Shown here piece by piece: positions 16,145-24,923 of a stretch of 64,000 nt of DNA (the first letter of the stretch is position 1; every line of letters begins with the position of its first letter). The notes under the pieces are model-generated. The model did no database searches and was not told the origin of the DNA. It saw only the letters and a list, made by a program, of their open reading frames with translations. Both the position numbers and the translations under genes were made by a program. Source of the DNA: Frankia alni ACN14a (GTDB lineage Bacteria; Actinomycetota; Actinomycetes; Frankiales; Frankiaceae); assembly GCF_000058485.1 (NCBI RefSeq), contig NC_008278.1, positions 5,202,962 to 5,266,961 of the forward strand. The letters run 5' to 3'.

Positions 16145-17392
16145 ATGTCCGTGCTCGACGACGCGCGATCCCTGTCGGACGACCTCGTGCACCTGCGGCG
16201 TCGCCTGCACCGCGAGCCGGAGATCGGCCTGGATCTGCCGCGGACGCAGGACAAGGTCCTCGCCGCCCTCGACGGGCTCCCGCTGGAGGTCACCACCGGC
16301 CGCGGCGCGAGCTCGGTGACCGCGGTCCTGCGCGGCACCGGCGAGGGCGCGGGTCCGGGGCCGGCGCCGGCGGTGCTGCTGCGCGGGGACATGGACGCGC
16401 TGCCGGTGCAGGAGAGCACCGGGTTCGACCACGCCTCGACCGTCGAGGGCGTGATGCACGCCTGCGGCCACGACCTGCACACCGCCATGCTGGTCGGCGC
16501 GGCGCACCTGCTCAGCGCGCGCCGCGACCGGCTGCCCGGCGACGTCGTGTTCATGTTCCAGCCCGGCGAGGAGGGCTGGGAGGGTGCCCAGCAGATGATC
16601 GACGAGGGGGTGCTCGACGCCTCCGGACGGCGGGTGTCGGCGGCCTACGGGCTGCACGTGTTCTCCGCGGCACTCCCCCGCGGGCAGTTCGGCGGCCGGA
16701 CGGGCGCGATCACCTCGGCCTCGGCGATGCTGCGCGTCACCGTGCGCGGCGAGGGCGGCCACGGCTCCATGCCGCACCGCGCGCACGACCCGGTCGTCGC
16801 CACCGCCGAGATGGTCCTCGCCCTGCAGACGATGGTGACGCGCCGGTTCGACGTGTTCGACCCGGTGGTGCTGACCGTCGGCGTCCTGCGGGCCGGTACC
16901 CGACGCACCGTGATCCCCGACGAGGCGTACTTCGAGGCGACCGTGCGCACCTTCTCCCCGGCCACCGGCGAGCTGGTCGAGCAGGCCGCCCGCCGGCTGC
17001 TGCGGGGCATCGCCGACGCACACGGTGTCACCGCGGACGTCGAGTACGTGCCCGAACGCCCGGCGACCGTGAACCATCCGGCCGAGACGGCGCTCGCCGC
17101 CCGCGCCGTCGCCGAGACGTTCGGCGAACGCCGCTACACCGCCCTCGCGCACCCGCTGGCCTGCTCGGAGGACTTCTCCCGGGTGCTGGCGCAGGTGCCC
17201 GGCAGCTTCGTCGCCCTCGGCGCGACCGCCGCGGGCGCCGACCCGAACACCGCGCCGTTCAACCACAGCCCCCGCGCCCGCTTCGACGAGACCGTCCTGC
17301 CCGACGGCGCCGCGCTCTACGCCGAGCTCGCCACCCGCGCCCTCGCCGCCGCCGGCGACCCGGACCTGACGGCGACGACGACCCGGACCTGA
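16145..17392 (+). CDS. M20D-family amidohydrolase (aminoacylase/IAA-amino-acid hydrolase type)
   Basis: 415 residues. The metal-binding peptidase core shows LLRGDMDALPV, MHACGHDLHTAM and FQPGEEGWEGA, with a lid domain near VRGEGGHGSMPHRAHDP. These proteins hydrolyse N-acyl or N-aryl amino acids. ATG 16145 has GAGAGGA at 16131-16137, while the upstream frame has no start signal. The last residues (DPDLTATTTRT) are encoded by the tandem repeat that runs on into the intergenic region. Confidence 0.9.
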   Translation: MSVLDDARSLSDDLVHLRRRLHREPEIGLDLPRTQDKVLAALDGLPLEVTTGRGASSVTAVLRGTGEGAGPGPAPAVLLRGDMDALPVQESTGFDHASTVEGVMHACGHDLHTAMLVGAAHLLSARRDRLPGDVVFMFQPGEEGWEGAQQMIDEGVLDASGRRVSAAYGLHVFSAALPRGQFGGRTGAITSASAMLRVTVRGEGGHGSMPHRAHDPVVATAEMVLALQTMVTRRFDVFDPVVLTVGVLRAGTRRTVIPDEAYFEATVRTFSPATGELVEQAARRLLRGIADAHGVTADVEYVPERPATVNHPAETALAARAVAETFGERRYTALAHPLACSEDFSRVLAQVPGSFVALGATAAGADPNTAPFNHSPRARFDETVLPDGAALYAELATRALAAAGDPDLTATTTRT

Positions 17393-17435
17393 CGGCGACG
17401 ACCCGGACTTGACGGCGACGACCCGGACTTGACAA
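17353..17435. repeat. Tandem repeat spanning the amidohydrolase stop codon
   Basis: Four copies of GGCGACGACCCGGACTTGAC, of about 20 bp with one shorter and one longer form. The first two lie inside the gene and the last two just after its stop. The final copy supplies a TTGACA hexamer at 17429-17434. Confidence 0.75.
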
Positions 17436-17441
17436 CGGGAG

Positions 17442-17456
17442 TTGCCGGCACGGCAA
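17442..17456. promoter_or_regulatory. Palindrome TTGCCG-GCA-CGGCAA ahead of the XRE-cupin gene
   Basis: A perfect 6-bp dyad with a 3-bp centre, ten bases before the ATG of a helix-turn-helix regulator. The position suits autoregulation. A TTGACA hexamer lies just upstream. Confidence 0.5.
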
Positions 17457-17465
17457 ATGGGCCCC

Positions 17466-18083
17466 ATGGCCGACACCGACCCGCAACCACCGGGACGCGA
17501 GGTTCTCGACCGGGTGGGCCCGCGGCTGCGGGCCCTGCGCCGCGCCCGCCGGACGACCCTCGCCGAGTTGTCCGCCGCGACCGGGATCTCGGTGAGCACG
17601 CTGTCGCGGCTGGAGTCCGGCGGGCGGCGAGCGACCCTGGAGCTGCTGCTCCCACTCGCCCGGGCACACCAGGTGACCCTCGACGAACTGGTCGACGCGC
17701 CGGCGACCGGAGATCCCCGGATCCACCCGCGGCCGACCGTCCGCGACGGAGTCGTCTTCCTGCCGATGACGCGACGCCCGGGCGGCCCGCGCGCCTACAA
17801 GATGGTCTACCCGGCGCATTCCCCGGCGGGCCCGCCCGACCAGCGGGTGCACGAGGGTTACGAATGGCTGTACGTGCTGTCCGGGCGGCTGCGGCTGGTG
17901 CTCGGCGAGCACGACCTGCTCCTCGGGCCGGGCGAGGCGGCGGAGTTCGACACCCGCACACCGCACTGGTTCGGCAATCCGGACCCCGCCCCGCTCGAGC
18001 TGCTCAGCCTGTTCGGTCCCCAGGGCGAGCGGATGCACGTCCGAGCCCGGCCCACGGCGACCGGCGCCGCGGGTGGCCGCTGA
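17466..18083 (+). CDS. XRE-family regulator with C-terminal cupin
   Basis: 205 residues. The N-terminal XRE helix-turn-helix (about residues 14-75) contains TLAELSAATGISVSTLSRLES. A cupin (about residues 110-195) follows, with VHEGYEWLYVLSGRLRLVLG and a second motif TPHWFGNPD. Such proteins sense small polar ligands and control nearby metabolic genes. ATG 17466 has no clear ribosome-binding site; the ATG eight codons earlier is less likely. The amidohydrolase just upstream is a plausible target. Confidence 0.88.
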   Translation: MADTDPQPPGREVLDRVGPRLRALRRARRTTLAELSAATGISVSTLSRLESGGRRATLELLLPLARAHQVTLDELVDAPATGDPRIHPRPTVRDGVVFLPMTRRPGGPRAYKMVYPAHSPAGPPDQRVHEGYEWLYVLSGRLRLVLGEHDLLLGPGEAAEFDTRTPHWFGNPDPAPLELLSLFGPQGERMHVRARPTATGAAGGR

Positions 18084-18306
18084 GGGCCACGGTCCGCGGC
18101 GGCGTGGTGACCACGCCGCCGCCCGGCACAGTGTCCGGGACCGACCGCCGACCCGTTACCCGGCCGTCAACACCCGGCCGTCAACGCGGCATGACCGGCG
18201 GTCGCGCCAGAGAAAGGCAGCGCCCGTGCCATCATGAGGCCGTGGGGTTCGGGGACCGGCCGAACGTCCGACCACCCCGGCCACGCACCGACGACGAGCA
18301 CCCACG

Positions 18307-18345
18307 ATGAGTACGGACAATGAGTACCGATAATGAGTACCGACG
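18307..18345. repeat. Three 13-bp tandem repeats directly before the Nudix start
   Basis: ATGAGTACGGACA, ATGAGTACCGATA and ATGAGTACCGACG follow one another, and the Nudix ATG at 18346 takes the fourth phase. Each unit begins with an ATG but 13 bp is not a multiple of three, so only one copy is in frame at a time. Confidence 0.8.
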
Positions 18346-18909
18346 ATGAATGAGGATTACAGATTGAACGATCGGGTGATCTCCGTGCTTCGGGACTATC
18401 TGGTCGCGTACCCGACGGAGGCCGAGGGGCTGATCCCGCTGCTCGACCTGGCGGCCACCGCGGCGCCGGTCACCGCCCGCACCACCCTGCCAGGCCACGT
18501 GACCTGCGGAGCGATCGCCGTGGACACGACCTTTCGCGTCCTTCAGGTCCGCCACCGCACCCTCGACCGCTGGCTTTTCCCGGGCGGTCACGTCGACGAC
18601 ACCGACGCCACCCTCGTGGCCGCCGCCCTGCGGGAACTCGCCGAGGAGACCGGCGTTCTTCCCTCGGCGGTCCGGCCCCTGCGCGGTCTTCCGGTCGACA
18701 TTGACGTCCACGCGATTCCCGAGAATCCGGAGAAGGGCGAGCCGGAACACACCCACTACGATTTCCGGTTCATTTTCCAGATCCTGCGGTCCACCGGTCC
18801 GGGCACGGTGGACCTGCGCCTCGACGAGGTCACCGATCACCGGTGGATCCCGGTGTCGGATCTGGGCGGGCTCACCGGGGCGAGAATCTCCGCCGTGCTT
18901 GCGGGCTGA
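18346..18909 (+). CDS. Nudix hydrolase
   Basis: 187 residues with a complete Nudix box: [19 protein letters not shown] continuing into AEETGV at about residues 79-103, where the RE-x2-EE core binds the metal. It should hydrolyse a nucleoside diphosphate linked to another group; the exact substrate cannot be told. The ATG lies at the end of a 13-bp repeat array and lacks a ribosome-binding site. Its last 73 bases overlap the end of the convergent DedA gene. Confidence 0.88.
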   Translation: MNEDYRLNDRVISVLRDYLVAYPTEAEGLIPLLDLAATAAPVTARTTLPGHVTCGAIAVDTTFRVLQVRHRTLDRWLFPGGHVDDTDATLVAAALRELAEETGVLPSAVRPLRGLPVDIDVHAIPENPEKGEPEHTHYDFRFIFQILRSTGPGTVDLRLDEVTDHRWIPVSDLGGLTGARISAVLAG

Positions 18910-19721
18910 CCTACCGCGTCACGGTCGCCCGCCCACGCACGCCCGCCCCGCGCCCGTTTTCCCCGCGCGCGCCCGGCCCGCGGGTCGTCGGCCCCGTGCT
19001 CGTTTCCCCCGTGCTCGTTTCCCCCGTGCTCGTCGGTCTCACGCTCGTCGGTCTCACGCTCGTCGGCCCCGCCGTCGCCCGCTGCTCGGTCATCGTGGGG
19101 ATGCCGTCGCGACCACAGCCACCGGCCGCCCTCGATCGCCACGGTGACCGTCCCCGCGAGCCCGAACGCGAGGATGAAGCCCTTCCACGGCGCGTCGGTG
19201 AAGGTGGAACCGCCCACAAAGCCGAGCAACGCGTTGTAGCCGCTCCAGCCGATGGCGCCGACCGCGGCCGCCGGCACGAAACGTCGGTAGTCGAAGTGGG
19301 TGGTACCCGCCACCAAGGTGGTGGCGGTCCGGCCGCCCGGCACGAACCTGGCGGCGATGATCAGGGTGACACCGCGGCGGTCGAGGGTGCGCCGGGCCCA
19401 GTCGAGCGTTCGCTCCCCGCGCGGTCCCCGGACGACCAGGCGGGCGACGCGCTCACCGAACAGGCGCCCCAGGCCATAGGCGAGGTTGTCGCCCGCGAAC
19501 GCCCCGACGGCCCCCACAACCATGATCAGGATGAGGTTGAGGTCGCCGGAGCTCGCGAGCACCCCGCCGGTGATGACCATCGTCTCGCTGGGGACGACCG
19601 GCAGGACCGCGTCAAGCAGGCAGATTCCCCAGACCAGCAGGTAGGTCCACCAGGCACCGGACATCGCGTCCACAAGTTGGTCGAACACACCCCAGGTCGT
19701 TTCCCACCGGAGCCCGCGCAA
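18837..19721 (-). CDS. DedA-family membrane protein with repeat-derived tail
   Basis: Up to 294 residues. The core (about residues 20-205) is a DedA/SNARE-associated protein: [33 protein letters not shown] and [17 protein letters not shown]. DedA proteins act in the membrane as lipid transporters or scramblases. The last 90 residues are low complexity ([20 protein letters not shown]) from 15-bp repeats, and they overlap the Nudix coding end. The start is uncertain: TTG 19721, or GTG 19688. It lies 18 bp after the epimerase-like gene, so the two are probably cotranscribed. Confidence 0.85.
   Translation of the reverse strand: MRGLRWETTWGVFDQLVDAMSGAWWTYLLVWGICLLDAVLPVVPSETMVITGGVLASSGDLNLILIMVVGAVGAFAGDNLAYGLGRLFGERVARLVVRGPRGERTLDWARRTLDRRGVTLIIAARFVPGGRTATTLVAGTTHFDYRRFVPAAAVGAIGWSGYNALLGFVGGSTFTDAPWKGFILAFGLAGTVTVAIEGGRWLWSRRHPHDDRAAGDGGADERETDERETDEHGGNEHGGNEHGADDPRAGRARGKRARGGRAWAGDRDAVGQPASTAEILAPVSPPRSDTGIHR
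19010..19075. repeat. 15-bp repeats in the DedA tail
   Basis: GTGCTCGTTTCCCCC occurs in tandem and grades into ACGCTCGTCGGTCTC copies. On the coding strand they encode DERET and EHGGN repeats. Confidence 0.75.
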
Positions 19722-19739
19722 TCCGGTTGCGCGGCACGG

Positions 19740-20594
19740 CTACCGCTCGGGACGGAAGGCCGACGCGTGATCCGCGACCCAGGTGGCAAAGGTGCGCGCC
19801 GGCCGACCCGTGACGGCGGCGACGGTGTCCGAGACCGCTACCGGCCTGCCGTCGCTGTCCGCCTGGTACCGCAGCAGCGTGTCGGCAATCCCGGGCCAGG
19901 CCGACGGGCCCATCTGCGCCAGCAGCTGCTCCCGGGCCTCGTCGAGCGGGACGGCCTCGAAGCGCAGGGGACGGCCGATCACCTCGCCGATCACCTCGAC
20001 CTGCCCTCGTGCCGGCAACGACTCCGGGCCGGTGAGGGCGTAGCGCTGTCCCTCGTGGCCGGGTTCGAGCAGCGCGCGGGCGGCCACCTCGGCCATGTCC
20101 CGCTCGTGGATCGGCGCGGAGTGGGACTCGGGATACGCACCGCGCACCACGCCCTGGGCCCGGATCGACGGCGCCCAGGCCAGCGCGTTCGTGGCGAACG
20201 CCCCGGGCCGGACGAAGGTCCACGCCAGCCCGGACGCCGCGATCGCCTCCTCCACCACCACGTGGCGGTGGGCGATCGGGTTCGAGCGATCGGGCTCCTG
20301 CGCCGACTGCGAGGACAGCAGCACGATCCGTTCGACCTTCGCGGCCGCGGCGGCGTCGAGAAAACCGTCGATGCCCGCCGGCTCCGCGTAGAGGAACACT
20401 GCGCGGACGCCGTCGAGCACCGCCGGGATCGACTCCGGCCGAGCCAGGTCTGCCGCCGCGACCTGCACGCCCGCCGGCACGTCCGCCTGGGCCGGATCCC
20501 GGCTCACCACGCGCACCGGCGCGTCCACGGCCAGCAGTTCGTCGATCAGCGCGCGGGCCACCGAACCGCGCCCACCCGTCACCAGAATCGTCAT
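19740..20594 (-). CDS. NAD(P)-binding NmrA/SDR-atypical family protein
   Basis: 284 residues beginning MTILVTGGRGSVARALIDEL, an NAD(P)-binding Rossmann fold, followed by VRVVSRDPAQAD and VFLYAEPAGIDGF. The middle has HRHVVVEEAIAASGLAWTFV, as in NmrA-like proteins and quinone reductase 2-type proteins. ATG 20594 has GAGGAGGA upstream; the longer frame to 20717 has no start signal. Substrate unknown. Confidence 0.85.
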   Translation of the reverse strand: MTILVTGGRGSVARALIDELLAVDAPVRVVSRDPAQADVPAGVQVAAADLARPESIPAVLDGVRAVFLYAEPAGIDGFLDAAAAAKVERIVLLSSQSAQEPDRSNPIAHRHVVVEEAIAASGLAWTFVRPGAFATNALAWAPSIRAQGVVRGAYPESHSAPIHERDMAEVAARALLEPGHEGQRYALTGPESLPARGQVEVIGEVIGRPLRFEAVPLDEAREQLLAQMGPSAWPGIADTLLRYQADSDGRPVAVSDTVAAVTGRPARTFATWVADHASAFRPER

Positions 20595-20800
20595 GCGAAT
20601 CCGTCCTCCTCGCGATACCCAGACTGATCCAGCCCGTCGGTCCCGACCGCTCCCGCATCCGGCAGCACGCTCGGCGGCCATCGCCACCTGACGCGCCGCC
20701 GGATCCGCCATGACCACCAGCCCGGCCAGTCCCCGTCGTCTCCAGCCTTCACGATGAAGTCCTGTTCATGTCCACCCGACGCGCCGGATAAGTTTGTCCG

Positions 20801-21258
20801 GTGGACACAGTCGAGTTCCGCATCGAATCCGCGGCGTTCCCGACCGGGCCGGACACTGCCGTCGAACCGTGGGTGAACGGAGTCCGCGTGCGGGATCTCG
20901 CCCGCACAATCGAGCGTCCGTTTGCCGAAGCGAAGGGGCACCGAATCGGGCGGGCGCCTACGCGGGTCTGGGCACCGACCGCGACGTGCGTTGGCCAAGC
21001 CGGCACTTCCTCGGCGAACCGCGGATCTCGTGGTTCGGCGACGGCGATACCGTCCTGCTCGGCTGTCGCTGCGGAGAACCAGGTTGCTGGCCGCTGACCG
21101 CCGACATTGTGGTGACCCCCGAGACGGTCGGTTGGCAGCATTTCCGAAACGGCCATCGATCCTGGGACCTCCATGCTCTCGGGCCGTTCCGATTCGCCGC
21201 CTCGGACTACCTGGCCGCCCTCGAGCGGACCGGCGACGGGCCCGGTTCGACCCGGTGA
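20801..21258 (+). pseudogene. Frameshifted gene of unknown function
   Basis: One frame from ATG 20801 reads DTVEFRIESAAFP, then VNGVRVRDLARTIERPFAEA. The coherent protein continues one base back in another frame: GLGTDRDVRWPSRHFLGEP, LLGCRCGEPGCWPLTADIVV and WDLHALGPFRFAASDYLAALE. The joined protein of about 150 residues resembles widespread uncharacterised actinobacterial proteins with a CxCGExGCWPL motif. The switch lies near 20932-20950, where a GGGG run may have lost a base. Recent inactivation and a sequencing error are equally possible. Confidence 0.7.
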
Positions 21259-21331
21259 CGGACCTCCCGTCCGTCAGGGTCGACGAGGTCGCCGCGTGGC
21301 ACGACGCCCCCTGCGGTACTACCGTTCAGGC

Positions 21332-21640
21332 ATGGTGCGGCCGGCTTCCGTAATCGTGGCGAACGGTGCGGTGGCGCCCGCGGAGGCGGAGGCGGCGCTG
21401 CGCGGGCAGGGCCTCGACCCGCAGCGCTGGTCGGCCGGCCCCGGCACCTGGTTCGCCGCCCATGCACACCCGGAGCACAAGGTGCTCGTCTGCACAGCCG
21501 GGGAGATCACGTTCTTCGTGGGCGACGAGCGGTGGCCGATGGCCCCGGGCGACCGGCTCGACCTGCCCGCCGGGACGCGCCACGAGGCGTCGGCCGGGCC
21601 GGCCGGCGTGACCTGCGTCGAAGCGTACCGACCCGAATAG
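21332..21640 (+). CDS. Small cupin-domain protein
   Basis: 102 residues forming a single cupin: WFAAHAHPEHKVLVCTAGE (first motif with metal-type His/Glu) and PGDRLDLPAGTRHEA (second motif). It could be a small isomerase, dioxygenase or ligand-binding protein; no neighbour fixes its role. It lies 28 bp from the convergent PPOX gene. Confidence 0.82.
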   Translation: MVRPASVIVANGAVAPAEAEAALRGQGLDPQRWSAGPGTWFAAHAHPEHKVLVCTAGEITFFVGDERWPMAPGDRLDLPAGTRHEASAGPAGVTCVEAYRPE

Positions 21641-21668
21641 CCGCGCCGTCGAGAGCGCCCGGTCGGCG

Positions 21669-22205
21669 TCAGGGAGCGCGGTCGGGCGGCGTCGGCGTCC
21701 AGACTCCGGCGTGGCGCTCGACGACGACGGGAAGGAGGCCAAACGGATCCGGGTGCAGGCGGCGGGTGAAGTCCATCAGCTCCAGCCGCAGGGGGTCGAG
21801 CCGCAGCAGCACGAAGTCGTCCCCGAGCGGGCCGGCGGGGAAGAAGGCGGCCAGACCGTCCTCCCATTTCGCGGCGCGCTCGCGCTCGTCGTCGACCACG
21901 CTGACGGTCGCCGCGACACTCAGGTAGGCGAAGGCCGCCCGGTCCTCGACCGCGTAGATCACCTGGATGTCGGGGTTCGCGGCGATGTCGGCAACCTTGC
22001 GGGAGCGCGGGCTGGTGCCGATCCACACGACGAGGTCGTCGGTCACGGCGAGGTGTTGGACGAGCCGGACGTGGGGGGCAACCCCGTGGGAGCCCAGGGT
22101 GGCGAGGAAGCCGTAGGCATTGCTGCGCAGCAGGGCCCGCGCCGCCGCCAGGGCCTCCTCGACGGGCCCCGCCCCCGGCGCGGGGTCGGCAACGACATCG
22201 GCCAT
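21669..22205 (-). CDS. Pyridoxamine 5'-phosphate oxidase family protein
   Basis: 178 residues with the split-barrel flavin/F420-binding fold: YGFLATLGSHGVAPHVRLVQ, then VWIGTSPRSRKVADIAANPDI and FAYLSVAATVSVVDDE. It resembles general-stress-protein-26-like PPOX proteins. ATG 22205 begins a sensible MADVVADPAPG and is preferred over the longer frame. It is divergent from the alcohol dehydrogenase gene. Confidence 0.85.
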   Translation of the reverse strand: MADVVADPAPGAGPVEEALAAARALLRSNAYGFLATLGSHGVAPHVRLVQHLAVTDDLVVWIGTSPRSRKVADIAANPDIQVIYAVEDRAAFAYLSVAATVSVVDDERERAAKWEDGLAAFFPAGPLGDDFVLLRLDPLRLELMDFTRRLHPDPFGLLPVVVERHAGVWTPTPPDRAP

Positions 22206-22370
22206 GGAACGGACGATAGCGACCGGCCGGGGCAACCGCCGCGGCGCCCCGATCGTCCCGGATCGGATAGCGTCCTGATGGCAGGTACGGTTCCGTCCGG
22301 GCCACGGTCGGAGTGCACCGCGACCGCGGCGGGTCATCGCCGCGACGATGCGTCAGGGAGGCATGGGGCT

Positions 22371-23411
22371 GTGCGAGCGACCCTGCTGGAGGACGTCGGG
22401 AAGATCGCGCTGCGGGAGTTCCCCGACCCGGTCGTCCAGCGCCCCACCGACGCGGTGGTGCGCGTGACCGCGAGCTGCATCTGCGGCTCCGACCTGCACC
22501 CCTACCGCGGTAAGACGCCCAGCGTGTTCCCGAAGCGCATCGGGCACGAGTTCGTCGGCGTCGTCGAGGACATCGGCGACGAGGTCACGACCGTGCGGCC
22601 GGGCGACGTGGTCGTCGCCCCCTTCCTGATCAGCGACGGCACCTGCCGGTACTGCCGCGCCGGCCTGCACACCTCCTGCGAGAACGGCTCGGTCTGGGGA
22701 ACCGACGACGGGTCCGGCGCCCGCTCCGACGCCTGCCAGGGCGACCGGATCCGCGCGCCGTTGGCCGACGGGACCCTGGTCCGGGTCGGCACCGAGCTGC
22801 CCGAGGCGTTGCTGCCCGACGTCCTGGCGCTGTCCGACGTCATGGGCACCGGTCATCACGCCGCGGTCTGCGCGGGGGTGGGTCCGGGTTCCACCGTCGT
22901 GGTCGTCGGCGACGGCGCGGTGGGCCTGTGCGCGGTGCTCGCGGCCCGCCGCCTCGGGGCGGAACGCGTCGTGGCGATGTCGCGGACGCCGAGCCGGCAG
23001 AAGCTGGCGGCCGAGTTCGGCGCCACCGACATCGTCGCCGGTCGGGGCGCCGAGGGCATCGCGCAGGTGGGCGAGCTGCTCGGCGACGGGGCCGACGCCG
23101 TCCTGGAGTGCGTCGGCTCGCAGGAGTCCCTGGAGCAGGCCGCCGCGGTCGCCCACCCCGGTGGACGGCTGGGTTGCGTCGGCGCCCCCCTGGGCAACCT
23201 GCCCCTGGGCCCGTTGTTCATGAAGAACGTGCGGCTGGCGGGCGGGGTGGCGCCGGCGCGCGCCTACCTGCCCGAGCTGCTCGACGACGTGCTTGCCGGC
23301 CGGGTGCGACCCGGGCGCATCTTCGATCTGGAACTGCCGTTGGACGAGGTCGCCGAGGGCTATCGGGCGATGGACGAGCGCCGGGCGATCAAGGTGCTGC
23401 TGCGTCCCTGA
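22371..23411 (+). CDS. Zinc-dependent alcohol dehydrogenase (MDR superfamily)
   Basis: 346 residues. Catalytic zinc residues are seen in SCICGSDLHPYRG and RIGHEFVGVV, and the nucleotide-binding loop in VVVGDGAVGLCAVLAARRLG. The structural zinc lobe reads SDGTCRYCRAGLHTSC: an Asp stands where most relatives have the first of four cysteines, a variant common in this branch. GTG 22371 has GGGAGG at 22356-22361. The reaction is NAD(P)-linked oxidation of an alcohol; substrate unknown. Confidence 0.9.
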   Translation: MRATLLEDVGKIALREFPDPVVQRPTDAVVRVTASCICGSDLHPYRGKTPSVFPKRIGHEFVGVVEDIGDEVTTVRPGDVVVAPFLISDGTCRYCRAGLHTSCENGSVWGTDDGSGARSDACQGDRIRAPLADGTLVRVGTELPEALLPDVLALSDVMGTGHHAAVCAGVGPGSTVVVVGDGAVGLCAVLAARRLGAERVVAMSRTPSRQKLAAEFGATDIVAGRGAEGIAQVGELLGDGADAVLECVGSQESLEQAAAVAHPGGRLGCVGAPLGNLPLGPLFMKNVRLAGGVAPARAYLPELLDDVLAGRVRPGRIFDLELPLDEVAEGYRAMDERRAIKVLLRP

Positions 23412-23789
23412 GGGCTGCGGCGTTCTCACTTCTCAGCGTGCCTCAGGCCGCACCGTCCGTGCGGCGTTTCACCGGGCGTGGCGATGGACTGGACCCCGGC
23501 AGGGGCATACCGTTGGTTCATGCGCGGGGATCCCACTCTGGTCTGCCGCCTGCACGTCGATTTCGCCCGGGTGGCCAGCGCGCTGTGTCGCGCCCCGCGC
23601 CGCTCGGTGTCCCCCTGACCGGTGCCGCGGCTGGCCCGTCGAGCGGCTGATTCACCGACAGGATCGCGGGACACACGTCCACCGGTCCGGACGCACCGCC
23701 GATGCGCACCTCAGGCCGCCGATTCCTGGCTCAGGCCCGCCGATCCGCCCCTCGCCCGCCCCTCGCCTCCGGCCATCCGGGAGACTCGC
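23412..23789 (+). promoter_or_regulatory. ssuD upstream control region with leader ORF
   Basis: 378 bp separate the alcohol dehydrogenase from ssuD. The region holds the short cysteine-containing ORF at 23520-23618. A weak -10-like TACCGT lies at 23510-23515, so close to the ATG that a leaderless transcript is plausible. The 170 bp between the leader stop and ssuD are G+C rich with many possible hairpins, as an attenuator would need; I could not pick one terminator by eye. Confidence 0.5.
23520..23618 (+). CDS. Cysteine-containing leader peptide ahead of ssuD
   Basis: 32 codons from ATG 23520 to TGA 23616-23618. The peptide contains CRLHVDFARVASALCR, which fits the pattern of the actinobacterial 'putative leader peptides' found upstream of sulfur-assimilation genes (R-x-HVD-x2-R-x2-SA-x-C). 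The last Cys is encoded by TGT, uncommon in this genome. The alignment with the leader at 41034 is position for position. Translation stalling when cysteine is scarce could control ssuD (inference from family). Confidence 0.75.
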   Translation: MRGDPTLVCRLHVDFARVASALCRAPRRSVSP

Positions 23790-24923
23790 GTGAGCGTGCA
23801 CGCCCACTGGTTCCTGCCCACCTCGGGGGACAGCCGCAACCTCGACGCCGCCGCGGTGAGCGCCAAGGAAACCCCCCACCTGCAACCGGCCGCCCAGCGG
23901 CCGCCCAGCATCGGCTACCTCGCCCAGATCGCCGCCGCGGCGGAGTATCTCGGGTACGAGGCCGTGCTCACCCCGACCGGGACCTGGTGTGAGGACGCCT
24001 GGCTCACCACCGCGGCCCTGCTGCGCGAGACCACCCGGCTGCGTTTCCTCGTGGCGCTGCGGCCCGGTTTCCTCAGCCCCACCCTCGCCGCGCAGATGGC
24101 GGCGACCTACCAGCGCATCTCCGGCGGACGGCTGCTGCTCAACGTGGTCACCGGCGGCGACGCCGACGAGCAGCAGCGCTTCGGCGACTGGCTGAACCAC
24201 GACGCCCGCTACCGGCGTACCGAGGAGTTCCTGCAGGTCGTCCGGGGGGCGTGGACGGGCCGGCCGTTCACCTACGACGGCGAGCACTACGCGGTGCGGG
24301 GCGCCACCGTCCGCGAGCGTCCCGAGCCGACGCCACCGATCTTCTTTGGCGGCGCCTCCCCCGCGGCCGAACTCGTCGCCGCCCGGCAGGCCGACACCTA
24401 CCTGCTCTGGGGTGAGCCGCCGGCCGCCGTCGCCGAACGGCTCGACCGGATGCGGGCCCTGGCCAAGGACCAGGACCGGGAGCTGCAGTTCGGCATCCGG
24501 CTGCACGTCATCACCCGGGACACCGCCGACGCCGCCTGGGCGGTCGCCGACGAGTTGCTCGCCCAGCTCGACCCGGCGGCGATCGCGGCGGCGCAGCGGC
24601 GCTTCGCCGGGACCGAGTCCGTCGGGCAGCAGCGGATGGCGGCCCTGCACCGCGGCAGCCTCGACGCGCTGGAGATCTCCCCGAACCTCTGGGCGGGATT
24701 CGGCCTCGTCCGCGGCGGCGCCGGCACCGCGCTCGTCGGCAGCCACGCCGAGGTCGCGGACCGCATCGCCGAGTACCACGATCTGGGCATCGAGCACGTC
24801 ATCCTCTCCGGCCATCCCCATCTCGAGGAGGCCTACTGGTTCGCCGAGGGCGTCCTGCCCCTGCTGCGACACCGGGGACTGCTCGCGCCCGTCCCGGGGC
24901 CGGCCGCCGCACTCTCGTCCTGA
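23790..24923 (+). CDS. ssuD: FMNH2-dependent alkanesulfonate monooxygenase
   Basis: 377 residues, collinear with E. coli SsuD: HWFLPTSGDSRNL, LTPTGTWCEDAWLTTAALL (conserved Cys), FLVALRPGFLSPTLAAQMAA, then SVGQQRMAALHRGS, LEISPNLWAGFGLVRGGAGT and LSGHPHLEEAYW. It releases sulfite from alkanesulfonates using reduced FMN and oxygen. GTG 23790 has GGGAG six bases upstream. No ssuABC transporter or ssuE reductase is adjacent, so flavin supply must come from elsewhere. The leader ORF upstream suggests cysteine control. Confidence 0.93.
   Translation: MSVHAHWFLPTSGDSRNLDAAAVSAKETPHLQPAAQRPPSIGYLAQIAAAAEYLGYEAVLTPTGTWCEDAWLTTAALLRETTRLRFLVALRPGFLSPTLAAQMAATYQRISGGRLLLNVVTGGDADEQQRFGDWLNHDARYRRTEEFLQVVRGAWTGRPFTYDGEHYAVRGATVRERPEPTPPIFFGGASPAAELVAARQADTYLLWGEPPAAVAERLDRMRALAKDQDRELQFGIRLHVITRDTADAAWAVADELLAQLDPAAIAAAQRRFAGTESVGQQRMAALHRGSLDALEISPNLWAGFGLVRGGAGTALVGSHAEVADRIAEYHDLGIEHVILSGHPHLEEAYWFAEGVLPLLRHRGLLAPVPGPAAALSS

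Noticed and set aside
20769-20807. TGTCCACC...GGTGGACA inverted repeat before the frameshifted gene
   Set aside because: Perfect 8-bp arms, but a 23-bp spacer and location before a probable pseudogene give no clear role; not called as an operator.
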